Shown here in pieces: positions 27,111-36,239 of a DNA stretch of 64,000 nucleotides. The notes beneath the pieces were generated by a model, which worked only from the letters and a program-made list of their open reading frames with translations, did not search any database and had not been told where the DNA came from. The translations under genes were made by a program, and so were the position numbers. Every line of letters starts with the position of its first letter. The first letter of the stretch is position 1. Origin of the DNA: Cellulomonas phragmiteti (lineage in GTDB: Bacteria > Actinomycetota > Actinomycetes > Actinomycetales > Cellulomonadaceae); NCBI RefSeq assembly GCF_016862775.1, contig NZ_BONP01000005.1, positions 140,378-204,377 on the forward strand, in the 5' to 3' direction.

Positions 27111-28088
27111 TCACGTCAGCAGGCACTGCCACGTCGGCACGGTCGTCCTCGGCCACACCGGGGCCGACCTGCCCGGTCGGTGCGCCTCGATCTCGTCGAG
27201 CCGGGTCGCCAGCTCCTCGACGGGGACCCGGCACGACGAGGTCATGACCCCGGGCTCCGCGCCGCACAGCTCAACCTGCACCTCGCCCGGGGTGCGGGTC
27301 AGCGTCACCGTCACCAGGGGGTGCAGCGGGTGCCCGCGGCGCCACCCACCGTGGCACGAGCCTGTGAAGCACCAGCCCCCGCGGGGGTCGAGGACACCGT
27401 GCACCTCCCACGCCGCGTCGACGTCGTCCGTGACGTCGCACAGCTCCGTGGTGAGGTCGTGGTGGCCCTGCACCGTGTTCGCCAGCGTCAGCAGCCGGCG
27501 GGCCCAGAAGGTCCGCTCGGGGTGCCCGTCGAGGTGCAGCCGCACCGTCTGAGGGCTCCGGGCGACCTCCCGGGCCGGCCGGGGGGTGAACGTGATCGCG
27601 GGGTGCCTGGCCGCCAGCGGGCCCGTCGTCGTCGTGACCGTCAGCGCATGGTCCGCACCGCGCACCACCGTCCAGGCGTGCCACCAGGACCGGGTGCGTC
27701 GAGCGACGAACGCCACGTCGGCCAGGAGGCTGTCGGTCACGGCCCACCCGGGCAGCGGACGTCCCGCCCGGTGCCGTTCCACGTCGTCAAGCCGGGCGAC
27801 GAGCGTCGCCGTGTCCAGGTGCCCCGTCCAGTCGCCCGGCAGCATCTCGCCGAGCACGAGGCAGGCCCCGTCGCACGAGGTCAGGACGCGAGCGTGGACG
27901 GTGCCTCCCACGCGCCACTGCCACTCCTCGCACCCACCGACCACCCACCCGCGGTTCAGCAGCGACGTCGCGAGCTCGCCCGCCGGGAGTCCCCGGTCGG
28001 CGGCGGACCCCTCGCCCGGGCCGACGGCGGCAGCGCCCTGCACCTGCATCGCGTCGGCCCGCATGCCCCCCCGGGCGTCATCGGCCAT
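27111..28088 (-). CDS. Uncharacterised protein with a duplicated 25-residue motif
   Basis: A 325-residue protein (ATG 28088, MADDARGGMRADAM; the frame also runs on to an ATG at 28256 across the promoter region). I recognise no family. Two related segments stand near positions 91-115 (LDTATLVARLDDVERHRAGRPLPGW) and 288-312 (VPVEELATRLDEIEAHRPGRSAPVW), suggesting two homologous halves. It is rich in Trp and His and has about ten Cys (for example GCEEW, TSCDGACL, WCFTGSCHGG), possibly metal-binding. No signal peptide or membrane segment is visible. It sits between the Wadjet operon and the Fic gene and shares a promoter region with fic. Confidence 0.65.
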   Translation of the reverse strand: MADDARGGMRADAMQVQGAAAVGPGEGSAADRGLPAGELATSLLNRGWVVGGCEEWQWRVGGTVHARVLTSCDGACLVLGEMLPGDWTGHLDTATLVARLDDVERHRAGRPLPGWAVTDSLLADVAFVARRTRSWWHAWTVVRGADHALTVTTTTGPLAARHPAITFTPRPAREVARSPQTVRLHLDGHPERTFWARRLLTLANTVQGHHDLTTELCDVTDDVDAAWEVHGVLDPRGGWCFTGSCHGGWRRGHPLHPLVTVTLTRTPGEVQVELCGAEPGVMTSSCRVPVEELATRLDEIEAHRPGRSAPVWPRTTVPTWQCLLT

Positions 28089-28308
28089 GTCGGCATTGTG
28101 GCGGTCCGTGCGGTGCCGCGGACGGCTCGCCGGGGTGAAGTCCTGCGCGGCGACGCCCTCACGGTGGTGGTGGCACCGCACGAGAGCCCACCCCGTCGGC
28201 ACGGGGTCGTCCCGACCTGCGACGACATCGATGCGGAAACTCGTTATTCGGGGCATAAACTGGCTGATGTGAGCCCCGGATTGTGATGATCAGAACGGAC
28301 GGCAGCCC
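28089..28308. promoter_or_regulatory. Divergent promoter region of the unknown gene and fic
   Basis: About 220 bases containing an A/T-rich island rare in this genome. The imperfect inverted repeat GTTAT-TCGGGGC-ATAAAC (28243-28260) is the most distinctive element and could be an operator overlapping a -10 (CATAAA). The fic Shine-Dalgarno is weak (GGACGG before ATG 28309). Confidence 0.4.
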
Positions 28309-29355
28309 ATGAAGTCCTTCGCCGACCTCGACGCCCTCGTCGGCGCCGTGCCGTTCACCGTGGTCGCCGACCTGAGGACGGTCGACACCGTCCGAGGTCG
28401 CGCGGAGTCGTACCCCGACCTCCTCCCCGCACTCATGGCGTCGTTGACCGAGCGTGCACGTGCCGCGAGCATCGAGGCGTCGTGCGCGCTCGACGGGATC
28501 GCGGTCGAGCGCCGACGCGCCGGCGCGATCGTCGCGAGCCAGGACGACCGGTTGCAGGGCCGCCACGAGCAGGAGCTCGCCGGCTGCCGCGACGCGCACG
28601 ACCACCTCGTCCGGGCCCCGCGGCGGCCCGTCGACGTGGACCTCCTGCTGGACGTGCACCGGCACCTCCTCCGGTACACCCCGACGCCCGGGGGGCGTCT
28701 CAAGCGGGTCGAGAACGTCGTCGTGGAGCGCGCTCCCGGCACCACCCGCGTCAAGCGGTTCACCCCGGTGCCGGTCGCGCAGACCCCCGAGTTCCTCGAC
28801 GAGCTCATCGCCCGGTACCACGGCGCGCTCGACGCGGGCCGCCACCATCCCGTGCTGCTGACCGGGCTCTTCGTGCTCGACCTCCTGGCGATCCATCCCT
28901 TCACCGTCGGCAACGGCCGCGTCGCCCGCGCGCTGACGCACGTCCTGCTCCAGGACGCGGGGTACGACGTCACGCGCTGGGTGTCGCTCGACGCGGCGAT
29001 CCTGGTGTCCCCCGCGACCTACTCGACCGCCCTGCTGGACTCGACGGCCGACTGGCACCGGGGCCAGCACGACCCGTGGCCCTGGCTGCGCTACGTCGTC
29101 CGCGGGCTCGCCGACTGCTCCGAGCAGCTCGCGACGCTCACCGAGGCCGCGCGCCGCGGGAGCAGCAAGCAGGAGCGCGTCCGCACGTACGCCCTGCGCC
29201 ACGCGCCGACGCCCTTCCGCATCAGCGACGTCCGCGCCGCGCTCCCCGACGTCTCCGACCCCACCATCCGCCTGGTCCTCACCCGGCTCCGGGACGACGG
29301 CCTCGTCGAGGTCGACGGCGTGGGCCGCAGCGCGGCGTGGCGCACCACCCGCTGA
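28309..29355 (+). CDS. Fic family protein with divergent catalytic and inhibitory motifs
   Basis: A 348-residue Fic protein, an enzyme class that usually transfers AMP to a target hydroxyl. Residues 1-50 are the variable N-terminal region; 58-63 (SCALDG) occupy the place of the inhibitory (S/T)xxxE(G/N) helix, with Asp for Glu; H196-R204 reads HPFTVGNGR, the Fic core, but with Val where the metal-binding Asp/Glu stands. About residues 280-348 form a winged helix (RTYALRHAPTPFRISDVRAAL ... RLRDDGLVEVDG), as in Fic proteins that control their own gene. ATG 28309 is chosen. With Val for the acidic residue, ordinary AMPylation is doubtful; a phosphocholine- or phosphotransferase-type use, or an inactive regulator, are alternatives. 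Confidence 0.9.
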   Translation: MKSFADLDALVGAVPFTVVADLRTVDTVRGRAESYPDLLPALMASLTERARAASIEASCALDGIAVERRRAGAIVASQDDRLQGRHEQELAGCRDAHDHLVRAPRRPVDVDLLLDVHRHLLRYTPTPGGRLKRVENVVVERAPGTTRVKRFTPVPVAQTPEFLDELIARYHGALDAGRHHPVLLTGLFVLDLLAIHPFTVGNGRVARALTHVLLQDAGYDVTRWVSLDAAILVSPATYSTALLDSTADWHRGQHDPWPWLRYVVRGLADCSEQLATLTEAARRGSSKQERVRTYALRHAPTPFRISDVRAALPDVSDPTIRLVLTRLRDDGLVEVDGVGRSAAWRTTR

Positions 29356-29464
29356 CCCGGTGCCCACCTCGTGTCGACCAGCAACACTCGCAGGCGTCCC
29401 CCGCCGGCCCTCGGTCGGCGCGGGCGCTCTCGACCGACGGTGTCGCTGCTGCCAGACTCCCGCC

Positions 29465-30106
29465 ATGTCGACTCCGGCGCGCGACGCCTACGCCTGCGGT
29501 GCCGACGTCGCCGTCGAGCTCGTGACGAGCGACCAGGTGTCGGCCGCATGGGACGAGCCCTCGGTGCTGCCCGGCATGAGCGTCGGTGAGCTCGCCGCGC
29601 ACCTCGCGCGCAGCGTCCTGCAGGTGGAGTGGTACCTCGACGGCCCCCTGGACCAGGGAGCGTCGCCCGTGACCGCGGAGGGCTACTACGCCGACCTCAG
29701 CGGGACGTCCGACATGTCGTCGTCGCTCAACACCGGGGTGCGTGCTCGCAGCGCCCAGACGGCGTCCCCGGGCGTGACCGCACTGGTGGAGCAGCTGGTC
29801 GGCACGCGCGAGCGCCTGCGCGGGCGTCTCGGGCGGGAGCCCGCCGACCGACGCCTCACGGTGCGCCACCAGGGTCGCACCCTGCTGCTCGACGAGTACC
29901 TGAGAACACGGTGCGTCGAGTTCGCGGTGCACACGGAGGATCTGGCGCTGAGTCTTCGGAGCGACGTCCGCGCCCCCTCGCAGACGGTGGCCGCGGCGGT
30001 CGAGGTGCTCGTCGGCGCCGCCCGGCTCCGCCACGGCGACGGGGAGGTCCTGCACGCCCTGACGCGCCGCGAGCGCGACACGACCGACGCGCTCAGGGTG
30101 CTCTGA
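29465..30106 (+). CDS. Maleylpyruvate isomerase family (mycothiol-dependent, DinB-like fold) protein
   Basis: A 213-residue protein of the mycothiol-dependent maleylpyruvate isomerase N-terminal domain family, a four-helix DinB/YfiT-like bundle with a His-rich metal site. Diagnostic pieces are WDEPSVLPGMSVGELAAHLARSVLQVEWYL (metal His in AAHLARS) and YLRTRCVEFAVHTEDLALSL (metal Glu and His), the usual EfxVHxxDLA motif. ATG 29465 is taken as start because the upstream frame is Cys/Arg-rich and not conserved in kind. Many paralogues in actinobacteria are mycothiol transferases of unknown substrate, and mshC at the left end shows that mycothiol is made. Confidence 0.82.
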   Translation: MSTPARDAYACGADVAVELVTSDQVSAAWDEPSVLPGMSVGELAAHLARSVLQVEWYLDGPLDQGASPVTAEGYYADLSGTSDMSSSLNTGVRARSAQTASPGVTALVEQLVGTRERLRGRLGREPADRRLTVRHQGRTLLLDEYLRTRCVEFAVHTEDLALSLRSDVRAPSQTVAAAVEVLVGAARLRHGDGEVLHALTRRERDTTDALRVL

Positions 30107-30109
30107 GGC

Positions 30110-30135
30110 CTCGCGACGCTCTCATGAGTCGCGAG
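30110..30135. terminator. Hairpin between convergent genes
   Basis: CTCGCGAC and GTCGCGAG form a perfect 8-bp stem around a 10-base loop, directly after the isomerase-like gene and about 80 bases beyond the end of dnaE2. It could serve either strand. Confidence 0.55.
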
Positions 30136-30212
30136 CATCCGTGACCGCCTCGTGCGGTTCACCGACGCCTGGTGACGACAGGACCAGAGTCGGCAAGGCG
30201 ATACGGGTCCCC

Positions 30213-33200
30213 TCACTGGAAGTCGCGTGAGGAGCTGCGCACCTTCAGCGACAGCGGGCTCAGGTGCTCGGCGACGAGGTTCGTCGCCCCGTCGGCCTTC
30301 TCGATCCGCCCTCGGACGACCATCGCCTTCGCGGTCCGCGCCGTCCGCCGGTACCGCTGCCACAGACCGGCCGAGCACACGATGTTGAGCAGCCCGGTCT
30401 CGTCCTCCAGGGACAGGAACGTCACCCCGTTCGCGGTGCCGGGACGCTGGCGGTGGGTGACGACGCCGGCGACGGCGACCCGGCGGCCCTCCTCGGTGCG
30501 GAACGCCTGCTCGACCCGCAGCACCCCGGCGGCGTCGAGACCCTCGCGGACGAACTGCGTCGGGTAGGAGTCCACGGACACGCCCGTGGACCACACGTCG
30601 GCGGTGGCGACCTCGACGTCGGAGAGCCCCGGCAGTGTCGGCGCCTTCACGCCCACGGCGACGCCGGGCAGCGTGTCCGGCCCTTCCTGTGCGAGCGCAC
30701 CGGCGGCCCACAGCCCGGCCCGACGGTCCACCCCCAGCGACCCGAGCGCCCCGGCGGTGGCGAGCGCCTCGAGCTGGGCGGTGCTCAGCTGCACGCGCTG
30801 CACCAGGTCGTGCAGGTCGGTGAACGGCCCGTGGGCGTCACGCTCGTCGACGAGGGCGCGGGCGACGTCCTCGCCGATCGTCCGCACCTGCGTCAGCCCC
30901 TGCCGCACCGCGAGGGTGCGCACCGACCCCTCCCCGGTGCGCACCCCCGCGGGCCGGGCCGGGCCGGTGCCGCTGGGGCACGGCACCAGGCGCGGCTCCC
31001 CGCCGGGCGGTGCGGGCGCGAGCCGCTCGACGGCGGCGAGGACGTCGGACGCCAGCACGTCGGGGCGCAGCACCTCCACCCCGTGCCGGCGGGCGTCGGC
31101 CGCCAGGGACTGCGGGGAGTAGAACCCCATGGGCTGCGCCGCGAGCAGCCCGGCGTAGAACGCGGCGGGGTGGTGCACCTTGAGCCACGAGCTCGCGTAC
31201 ACGAGGAACGCGAACGAGTACGCGTGCGACTCGGGGAACCCGAAGTCGGCGAACGCCTTGAGCTTGTCGAAGATCTGCTCGCGCACGTCCGGCCCCACAC
31301 CCTTGGCGGCCATGCCGTCCATGAGCCGCTCGCGCATCGCCTCCATGCGCTCCATCGACCGCTTCGACCCCATGGCACGGCGCAGCTGGTCGGCCTCGGC
31401 AGGCGTGAAGTCGGCGACGTCGATGGCCATCTGCATGAGCTGCTCCTGGAACAGCGGCACGCCCAGGGTCTTGCCGAGCGACTTCTCCAGCAGCGGGTGC
31501 AGGTACGTCACCTTCTCGCGACCCTTGGCGCGGTTGATGAACGGGTGCACCGACCCGCCCTGGATGGGCCCAGGCCGGATGAGGGCGACCTCGACGACGA
31601 TGTCGTAGAACGTCGACGGGCGCAGCCGCGGCAACGTCCCCATCTGCGCGCGGGACTCCACCTGGAACACCCCGACGGTGTCCGCTGCGGACAGCAGCTC
31701 GTACACCGCGGGGTCCTCGTGCGGCAGCCCGTGCAGGTCGAGCGTGACGCCCTCGTGCTTCTGCACCTCGGTGAACGCGAGCCGCAGCGCGGTGAGCATG
31801 CCCAGGCCCAGCAGGTCGAACTTCACCAGCCCGGCGTCGGCGCAGTCCTCCTTGTCCCACTGCAGGACCGTGCGTCCCTCCATGCGCGCCCACTCCACGG
31901 GGCACACCTCGATGACGGGCCGGTCGCACATCACCATGCCCCCGGAGTGGATGCCCAGGTGCCGCGGCAGGCGCAGGAACCGCTCGGCCAGGTCGATGAC
32001 GTGCTCGGGGATGTCCTCGGCCTCGGCGGCCGACGGCGGCAGGCGCGTCGGCACGACGTCGTGGTTGTCGGCCGTGGGGAGCCCCGGCACCTCGGGCGCG
32101 GGGCCCACGGGTCCGGAGCGCGTCAGGTGCCACCACGGGCTCGGCTTCTCCTGCCCGCGCAGGCTCCCCCACCGCTCGATCGACGTGGACCACGCGTCCT
32201 GCTGGCCCGCGTCGTACCCCAGGGCGCGGGCGGCGTCCCGCACGGCCGAGCGCGGCCGGTAGGAGATGACGTTGGCGACCTGCGCGGCGTGCGTGCGGCC
32301 GTGCGTCGCGTAGACGTGCTGGATGACCTCCTCACGCCGGGCGGACTCGATGTCGACGTCGATGTCCGGCGGGCCGTCGCGCTCGGGGGCGAGGAACCGC
32401 TCGAACAGCAGGCCGTGCTTCACGGGGTCGACGGCCGTGACGCGCAGCACGTAGCAGACCGCGGAGTTCGCGGCCGACCCGCGCCCCTGCGCGAGGATGC
32501 CGTTGCGCCGGCAGAAGTCGACGAGGTCGTAGACGACCAGGAAGTAGCCGGGGAACCCGAGGTCCTCGATGACGCGCAGCTCGTGCGCGAGCTGCGCGTG
32601 CGCGCCGGGGACCGCCTCGGCGTCCGGCGGCCCGTACAGCTCGCGCGCGCCGCGCCGGACCAGCTCGCGCAGCCACGTCGCCTCGGTGTGGCCGTCCGGG
32701 ACGGGGTACGGCGGCAGGCTCGGTGCGACGAGCGACAGGTCGAACGCGCACTCGGCGGCCAGGTCCGCCGCCGTCGTCACCGCGCTCGGGTGCCGGCGGT
32801 GCAGGTGCAGCATCTCGGCCGCCGAGCGCAGGTGCGCGACCGGGGCCCCGGGCAGCCAGCCGTCGAGGTCGTCCAGCGACGAGCGTGCACGCACGGCCGC
32901 GAGCGCCTGCGCCAGGTCGGCGTCACGCTCGGTGGCGTAGTGCACGTTGCCGGTGGCGACGAGCGGCAGTCGCGCGTCGGCCGCGAGGGTCGCGAGCGCG
33001 TCGGCACGGTCGGTGTCGTACGCGTCGCCGTGCACGGTGGTCTCGACCGCGACGTTGTCCCGGCCGAACAGCGCGACGAGCCGGTCGAGCTCACGGCGCG
33101 CCGCGTCGATCCCGCCCGGGGCGACCCCGAGCACCCCGGACGGGTCCCCCCCGGCCAGCGCACGGCGCACCGCGCCCTTGCGGCAGCCGGTGAGGACCAG

Positions 33201-33704
33201 CCACTGCCCGGCGGCTGCCTCGGCCAGCTCCTCCAGGTGGTACTCCGCCGCGCCCTTGCGCCCCGTGCGCAGGTGCCCCTCGGCGATGGCGCGGGACAGC
33301 GCCCGGTACCCGTCGGGGCCGCGGGCGAGCACCAGCAGGTGGCTCGCGCGCGGGTCGGGCACGCCGGTGGGCGCGTCGAGCACCGGGGGGCCCGGGGCCG
33401 GGCGCTTCTCCCGCGGGTGGCGGCGCGGGTCGGGCGCGGGCAGGTGCAGCTCGGCCCCGAACACCGTGGGCAGGCCGACGGCCCGCGCGGCCTGCGCGAA
33501 CCGCACCACGCCGTACAGCCCGTCGTGGTCGGTCAGCGCCAGCGCGCTCTGCCCCAGGCGCGCCGCCTCGGCAGCGAGTTCCTCGGGCTGGCTGGCCCCG
33601 TCGAGGAAGCTGAACGCCGAGTGCGCGTGCAGCTCGGCGTACCGGGGCGGCCAGTCCGCGCGGGCCTCGTGCACGGTGCGTCCACGGACGCGACGCTCAG
33701 TCAT
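30213..33704 (-). CDS. dnaE2: DnaE2, error-prone DNA polymerase III alpha subunit
   Basis: A 1163-residue C-family polymerase that carries out lesion bypass with ImuA and ImuB. It has an N-terminal PHP domain (YAELHAHSAFSFLDGASQPEELA, LALTDHDGLYG), the palm with PPDIDVDIESARREEVIQHVY near residue 447 (catalytic Asp pair), DLLGLGMLTALR, and the fingers/helix-hairpin-helix part. A C-terminal OB fold (VAVAGVVTHRQRPGTANGVTFLSLEDETGLLNIV) is typical, and the protein ends shortly after it, as DnaE2 does, unlike DnaE1, which is longer. Its ATG 33704 overlaps the end of imuB by eight bases, so the three genes form one operon under the LexA box at 36411. Confidence 0.95.
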   Translation of the reverse strand: MTERRVRGRTVHEARADWPPRYAELHAHSAFSFLDGASQPEELAAEAARLGQSALALTDHDGLYGVVRFAQAARAVGLPTVFGAELHLPAPDPRRHPREKRPAPGPPVLDAPTGVPDPRASHLLVLARGPDGYRALSRAIAEGHLRTGRKGAAEYHLEELAEAAAGQWLVLTGCRKGAVRRALAGGDPSGVLGVAPGGIDAARRELDRLVALFGRDNVAVETTVHGDAYDTDRADALATLAADARLPLVATGNVHYATERDADLAQALAAVRARSSLDDLDGWLPGAPVAHLRSAAEMLHLHRRHPSAVTTAADLAAECAFDLSLVAPSLPPYPVPDGHTEATWLRELVRRGARELYGPPDAEAVPGAHAQLAHELRVIEDLGFPGYFLVVYDLVDFCRRNGILAQGRGSAANSAVCYVLRVTAVDPVKHGLLFERFLAPERDGPPDIDVDIESARREEVIQHVYATHGRTHAAQVANVISYRPRSAVRDAARALGYDAGQQDAWSTSIERWGSLRGQEKPSPWWHLTRSGPVGPAPEVPGLPTADNHDVVPTRLPPSAAEAEDIPEHVIDLAERFLRLPRHLGIHSGGMVMCDRPVIEVCPVEWARMEGRTVLQWDKEDCADAGLVKFDLLGLGMLTALRLAFTEVQKHEGVTLDLHGLPHEDPAVYELLSAADTVGVFQVESRAQMGTLPRLRPSTFYDIVVEVALIRPGPIQGGSVHPFINRAKGREKVTYLHPLLEKSLGKTLGVPLFQEQLMQMAIDVADFTPAEADQLRRAMGSKRSMERMEAMRERLMDGMAAKGVGPDVREQIFDKLKAFADFGFPESHAYSFAFLVYASSWLKVHHPAAFYAGLLAAQPMGFYSPQSLAADARRHGVEVLRPDVLASDVLAAVERLAPAPPGGEPRLVPCPSGTGPARPAGVRTGEGSVRTLAVRQGLTQVRTIGEDVARALVDERDAHGPFTDLHDLVQRVQLSTAQLEALATAGALGSLGVDRRAGLWAAGALAQEGPDTLPGVAVGVKAPTLPGLSDVEVATADVWSTGVSVDSYPTQFVREGLDAAGVLRVEQAFRTEEGRRVAVAGVVTHRQRPGTANGVTFLSLEDETGLLNIVCSAGLWQRYRRTARTAKAMVVRGRIEKADGATNLVAEHLSPLSLKVRSSSRDFQ

Positions 33705-35388
33705 AGTCGGCCTCGCAGGTCCACGTCCCGTCGGTGTGCGTGAGCAGCAGCGCCCCGCCGTCGTCGAACGCGACCTGCAGGTGGGCGCGCACCTGCGGGG
33801 CCGCGCCGGGGTGCGTCCACCAGCGGTCGGACAGCAGCCACGGCCCCGCCCACCCGGCGACGGCGCGCACCTGGTCCTGCCCCGTGCCGGCCAGGACGCT
33901 GCCGGGCGGCCCGCTCAGCCGTCCCCGTCGGTCGACGCGCACGGGCGTGCCGTGCACGTCGCGCACCTCGACGCGCACGGGGTCGACCAGCACGGTCGCG
34001 GGCGCCGGGTCCGGCAGCCGCCCCGGCCACGGCCGGTCGAGCGGGCGCGGGGGGTCGCTCTGCTCCCCCCACGGCCGCATGTGCACCTGGTCGCGCACGT
34101 CGCGCCCGCCCTGCAGCGTCGCGGTGAGCACCCCGGGCCCGCCGACGATGCTCTGCGCCCGCTCCAGGGCGCGGTGGGCGCGCAGGTCACCGCCCGACGG
34201 TCCGCCCCACAGCTGTGTGGCCTCCGCACCCGCGGGTGCCACGTCGAGCGCCGTGAGGGTCAGCCGGACCAGCGCGACGGGCGGCAGGTCGTCCTCGTCG
34301 CCGGGTGCGCGCACGTCGACAGGGCCGTGCGCGGACCACGCGCCGCGGTCCCGCTCGCGCGCCTCGCGGCGCCGGTCACGGGCCGTCGCGACCGCGGACG
34401 CCGTGAGCCACCCGTCGAGCTGCCAGCGGATCCGGTCGGTGATGCGGGCAGCCGCGAGCGCACCCCAGCCACCCAGGTCGGTGCGCCACGTGCGGACCAG
34501 CTCGGTGCCGTCGTCGGTGCGGGCGGCGATCTGCAGGCGCCCGCACGTCACGGACCGGGCGACGAGGTCGGCGTGCAGCTGCTCGGCCAGGCGCCGCCCG
34601 GCGAAGGTCGCGGTGTCGACCCGGTCGACCGGCGGGTCGAGCGCGGTGCTCACCTCGAGGTCGGCCTCGGGGCGGCGGCGGGCGGGTGGGCGCTCGTCGA
34701 GCCCGCGCGCGAGCGTGCGTGCCCACGTCCCGAGCCGTCCGAACCGCGCGTGCACGTCGGCCCCGGGCAGCGCCGCGAACGCCCCGAGCGTGCGCAGCCC
34801 CAGCCGGTGCAGCAGGTCGACGAGCCGGGTGACCTCCGCGGCCTGCTCCGGCGTGGTCGTCGCGTGGACGAGCTCGGTGACGCCGTGGGGGGCGAGGAAC
34901 ACCCCCGACACCCCGGGCTCGACGACCGCGCCGGTGCGCGCCGCCAGCACCGCCGCGAGCAGCCCGTCGGCCGTCCCGACGCCGCACTCGTGCCCCGTGG
35001 CCCGCGCGACCGCGTCGACGAGGCGTTCCGCGAGCGCCTCCTCCGAGCCGTGGTACCGCGCCGCGCCGCCCGCGGGCAGCAGCAGCAGACCGGGCCGCGC
35101 GACCTCGACGCCGGCGACGACGGTCTCGGTCGCGGCGGCCACGGGCTCGAACAGCCGGACGTCCCGGGCGTCGTCGGTGGGCAGCAGCACCAGCTCCGGG
35201 CACACGCCCTGCGCCTGGCGCCGTCGCATGCCGCGGCGCACCCCGTCGGCGCGTGCGAGCGCCGACACGGCGGTGACCCGCCGCCCGTCGTGCACAGCCG
35301 CCGGCACGTCGACGGGGACCTCGTCGGCGGCCATCGCCGCGACCACCGGCCAGTCGGGCACCCACACGACCGTCGTCCGCGTGCTCAT
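33697..35388 (-). CDS. imuB: ImuB, Y-family-like mutasome subunit
   Basis: A 563-residue inactive relative of Y-family polymerases that links DnaE2 to the sliding clamp and ImuA. The N-terminus VVWVPDWPVVAAMAADEVPVDVPAAVHDGRRVTAVSALARADGVRRGMRRRQAQGVCPELVLLP follows the palm layout, and LLLLPAGGAARYHGSEEALAERLVDAVARATGHECGVGTADGLLAAVLAARTGAVVEPG gives the rest. The acidic catalytic residues found in DinB are missing, as in all ImuB. LHRLGLRTLGAFAALPGADVHARFG is the thumb helix-hairpin-helix. ATG 35388 overlaps the imuA stop (ATGA). A longer open frame upstream is antisense or shadow sequence in imuA. Confidence 0.92.
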   Translation of the reverse strand: MSTRTTVVWVPDWPVVAAMAADEVPVDVPAAVHDGRRVTAVSALARADGVRRGMRRRQAQGVCPELVLLPTDDARDVRLFEPVAAATETVVAGVEVARPGLLLLPAGGAARYHGSEEALAERLVDAVARATGHECGVGTADGLLAAVLAARTGAVVEPGVSGVFLAPHGVTELVHATTTPEQAAEVTRLVDLLHRLGLRTLGAFAALPGADVHARFGRLGTWARTLARGLDERPPARRRPEADLEVSTALDPPVDRVDTATFAGRRLAEQLHADLVARSVTCGRLQIAARTDDGTELVRTWRTDLGGWGALAAARITDRIRWQLDGWLTASAVATARDRRREARERDRGAWSAHGPVDVRAPGDEDDLPPVALVRLTLTALDVAPAGAEATQLWGGPSGGDLRAHRALERAQSIVGGPGVLTATLQGGRDVRDQVHMRPWGEQSDPPRPLDRPWPGRLPDPAPATVLVDPVRVEVRDVHGTPVRVDRRGRLSGPPGSVLAGTGQDQVRAVAGWAGPWLLSDRWWTHPGAAPQVRAHLQVAFDDGGALLLTHTDGTWTCEADYD

Positions 35389-36239
35389 CCGACCAGCCGC
35401 AACCCGCCGGCCGTCCGGGGACGGCGGCGCACGGGACCGGGGGGCACGTGCTCCCCGGGGGGCGCGAACGGCAGCACGACGTCGGCCGACGTCGGGACGG
35501 CGGCGCTGCCGCGGCCGGTGCGGCGCACCTGCACCTCGCACGTGAGCAGCCGCCCGTCGCCCGCGCCGACGCCCGACCACCGCGCCGGCCCGGCGTCGAG
35601 CACGACGGACGCGCCGGGCCACGTCGTGGTGGTCAGCAGCGCGGCGCCGCGCTCGCGCGCTCGGGCGGACAGGCGCCGCCGGTCGGCGTCGGCCAGCGGG
35701 GCGCCCGGCCCGACGAGGACCACGTCGATCCCGTCGACCAGGGCGGCCAGCACGAGGGCGGCGTCGGCGCCCGGCTCGGGGACCAGGGCGAAGCGCGCGA
35801 GGTCGACGCCCGCCTGCGCGGCGGCCAGCAGCCCGAGCCGCGGCTGCCCGACGGCGACCGCCCACGCCCCCGACGCGCACGCGTGCGCGAGCACCCCGAG
35901 GGCCAGGGACGTGGACCCGAGCACCGCGGTGGTCGCGCCGCGGCGCAGCCCGTCGGGCATGAGGTCGGTCAGCGGTGGCGGCACCGGCAGGGGCGGCCGC
36001 TCGCTGGTGAGCAGCGACGTGCGTCGGGGTGCTGACGTGAGCGCCGACGCGTCGTCGGGGGCCACGACGTCGAGCGGTGGCGCGGCGGGACGGGCCGTGC
36101 CCGGGGTGGACGGGTCGAGGCGGGGCGCGTCGGACGGGGCGGCACCGGCCAGCACGGTGCGTGCGCCGGTGCGCAGCTCAGCGGCTGCCAGCGCGGCGCG
36201 CGCACGTGCCGCGCGCTCGATGGTGCTGGTCCCGGTCAC
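35385..36239 (-). CDS. imuA: ImuA' (RecA-like mutasome accessory protein)
   Basis: A 284-residue protein of the actinobacterial ImuA' group, which binds RecA and ImuB in SOS mutagenesis. Residues 1-80 are Ala/Pro/Thr-rich; the RecA-like core is GLRRGATTAVLGSTSLALGVLAHACASGAWAVAVGQPRLGLLAAAQAGVDLARFALVPEPGADAALVLAALVDGIDVVLVG, without a clear Walker A, as usual for ImuA'. GTG 36239 is used because GAGGAG lies five bases upstream and the sequence before it is Arg/Gly-rich and not protein-like. The stop overlaps imuB by four bases. The operon leader from the LexA box to this start is about 170 bases. Confidence 0.88.
   Translation of the reverse strand: MTGTSTIERAARARAALAAAELRTGARTVLAGAAPSDAPRLDPSTPGTARPAAPPLDVVAPDDASALTSAPRRTSLLTSERPPLPVPPPLTDLMPDGLRRGATTAVLGSTSLALGVLAHACASGAWAVAVGQPRLGLLAAAQAGVDLARFALVPEPGADAALVLAALVDGIDVVLVGPGAPLADADRRRLSARARERGAALLTTTTWPGASVVLDAGPARWSGVGAGDGRLLTCEVQVRRTGRGSAAVPTSADVVLPFAPPGEHVPPGPVRRRPRTAGGLRLVG

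Noticed and set aside
30264..33743. Plus-strand open frame of over 1100 codons opposite dnaE2
   Set aside because: The minus strand encodes an intact DnaE2 with PHP, palm and OB motifs; the plus frame has repetitive Arg/Val/Gly composition and no recognisable domain.
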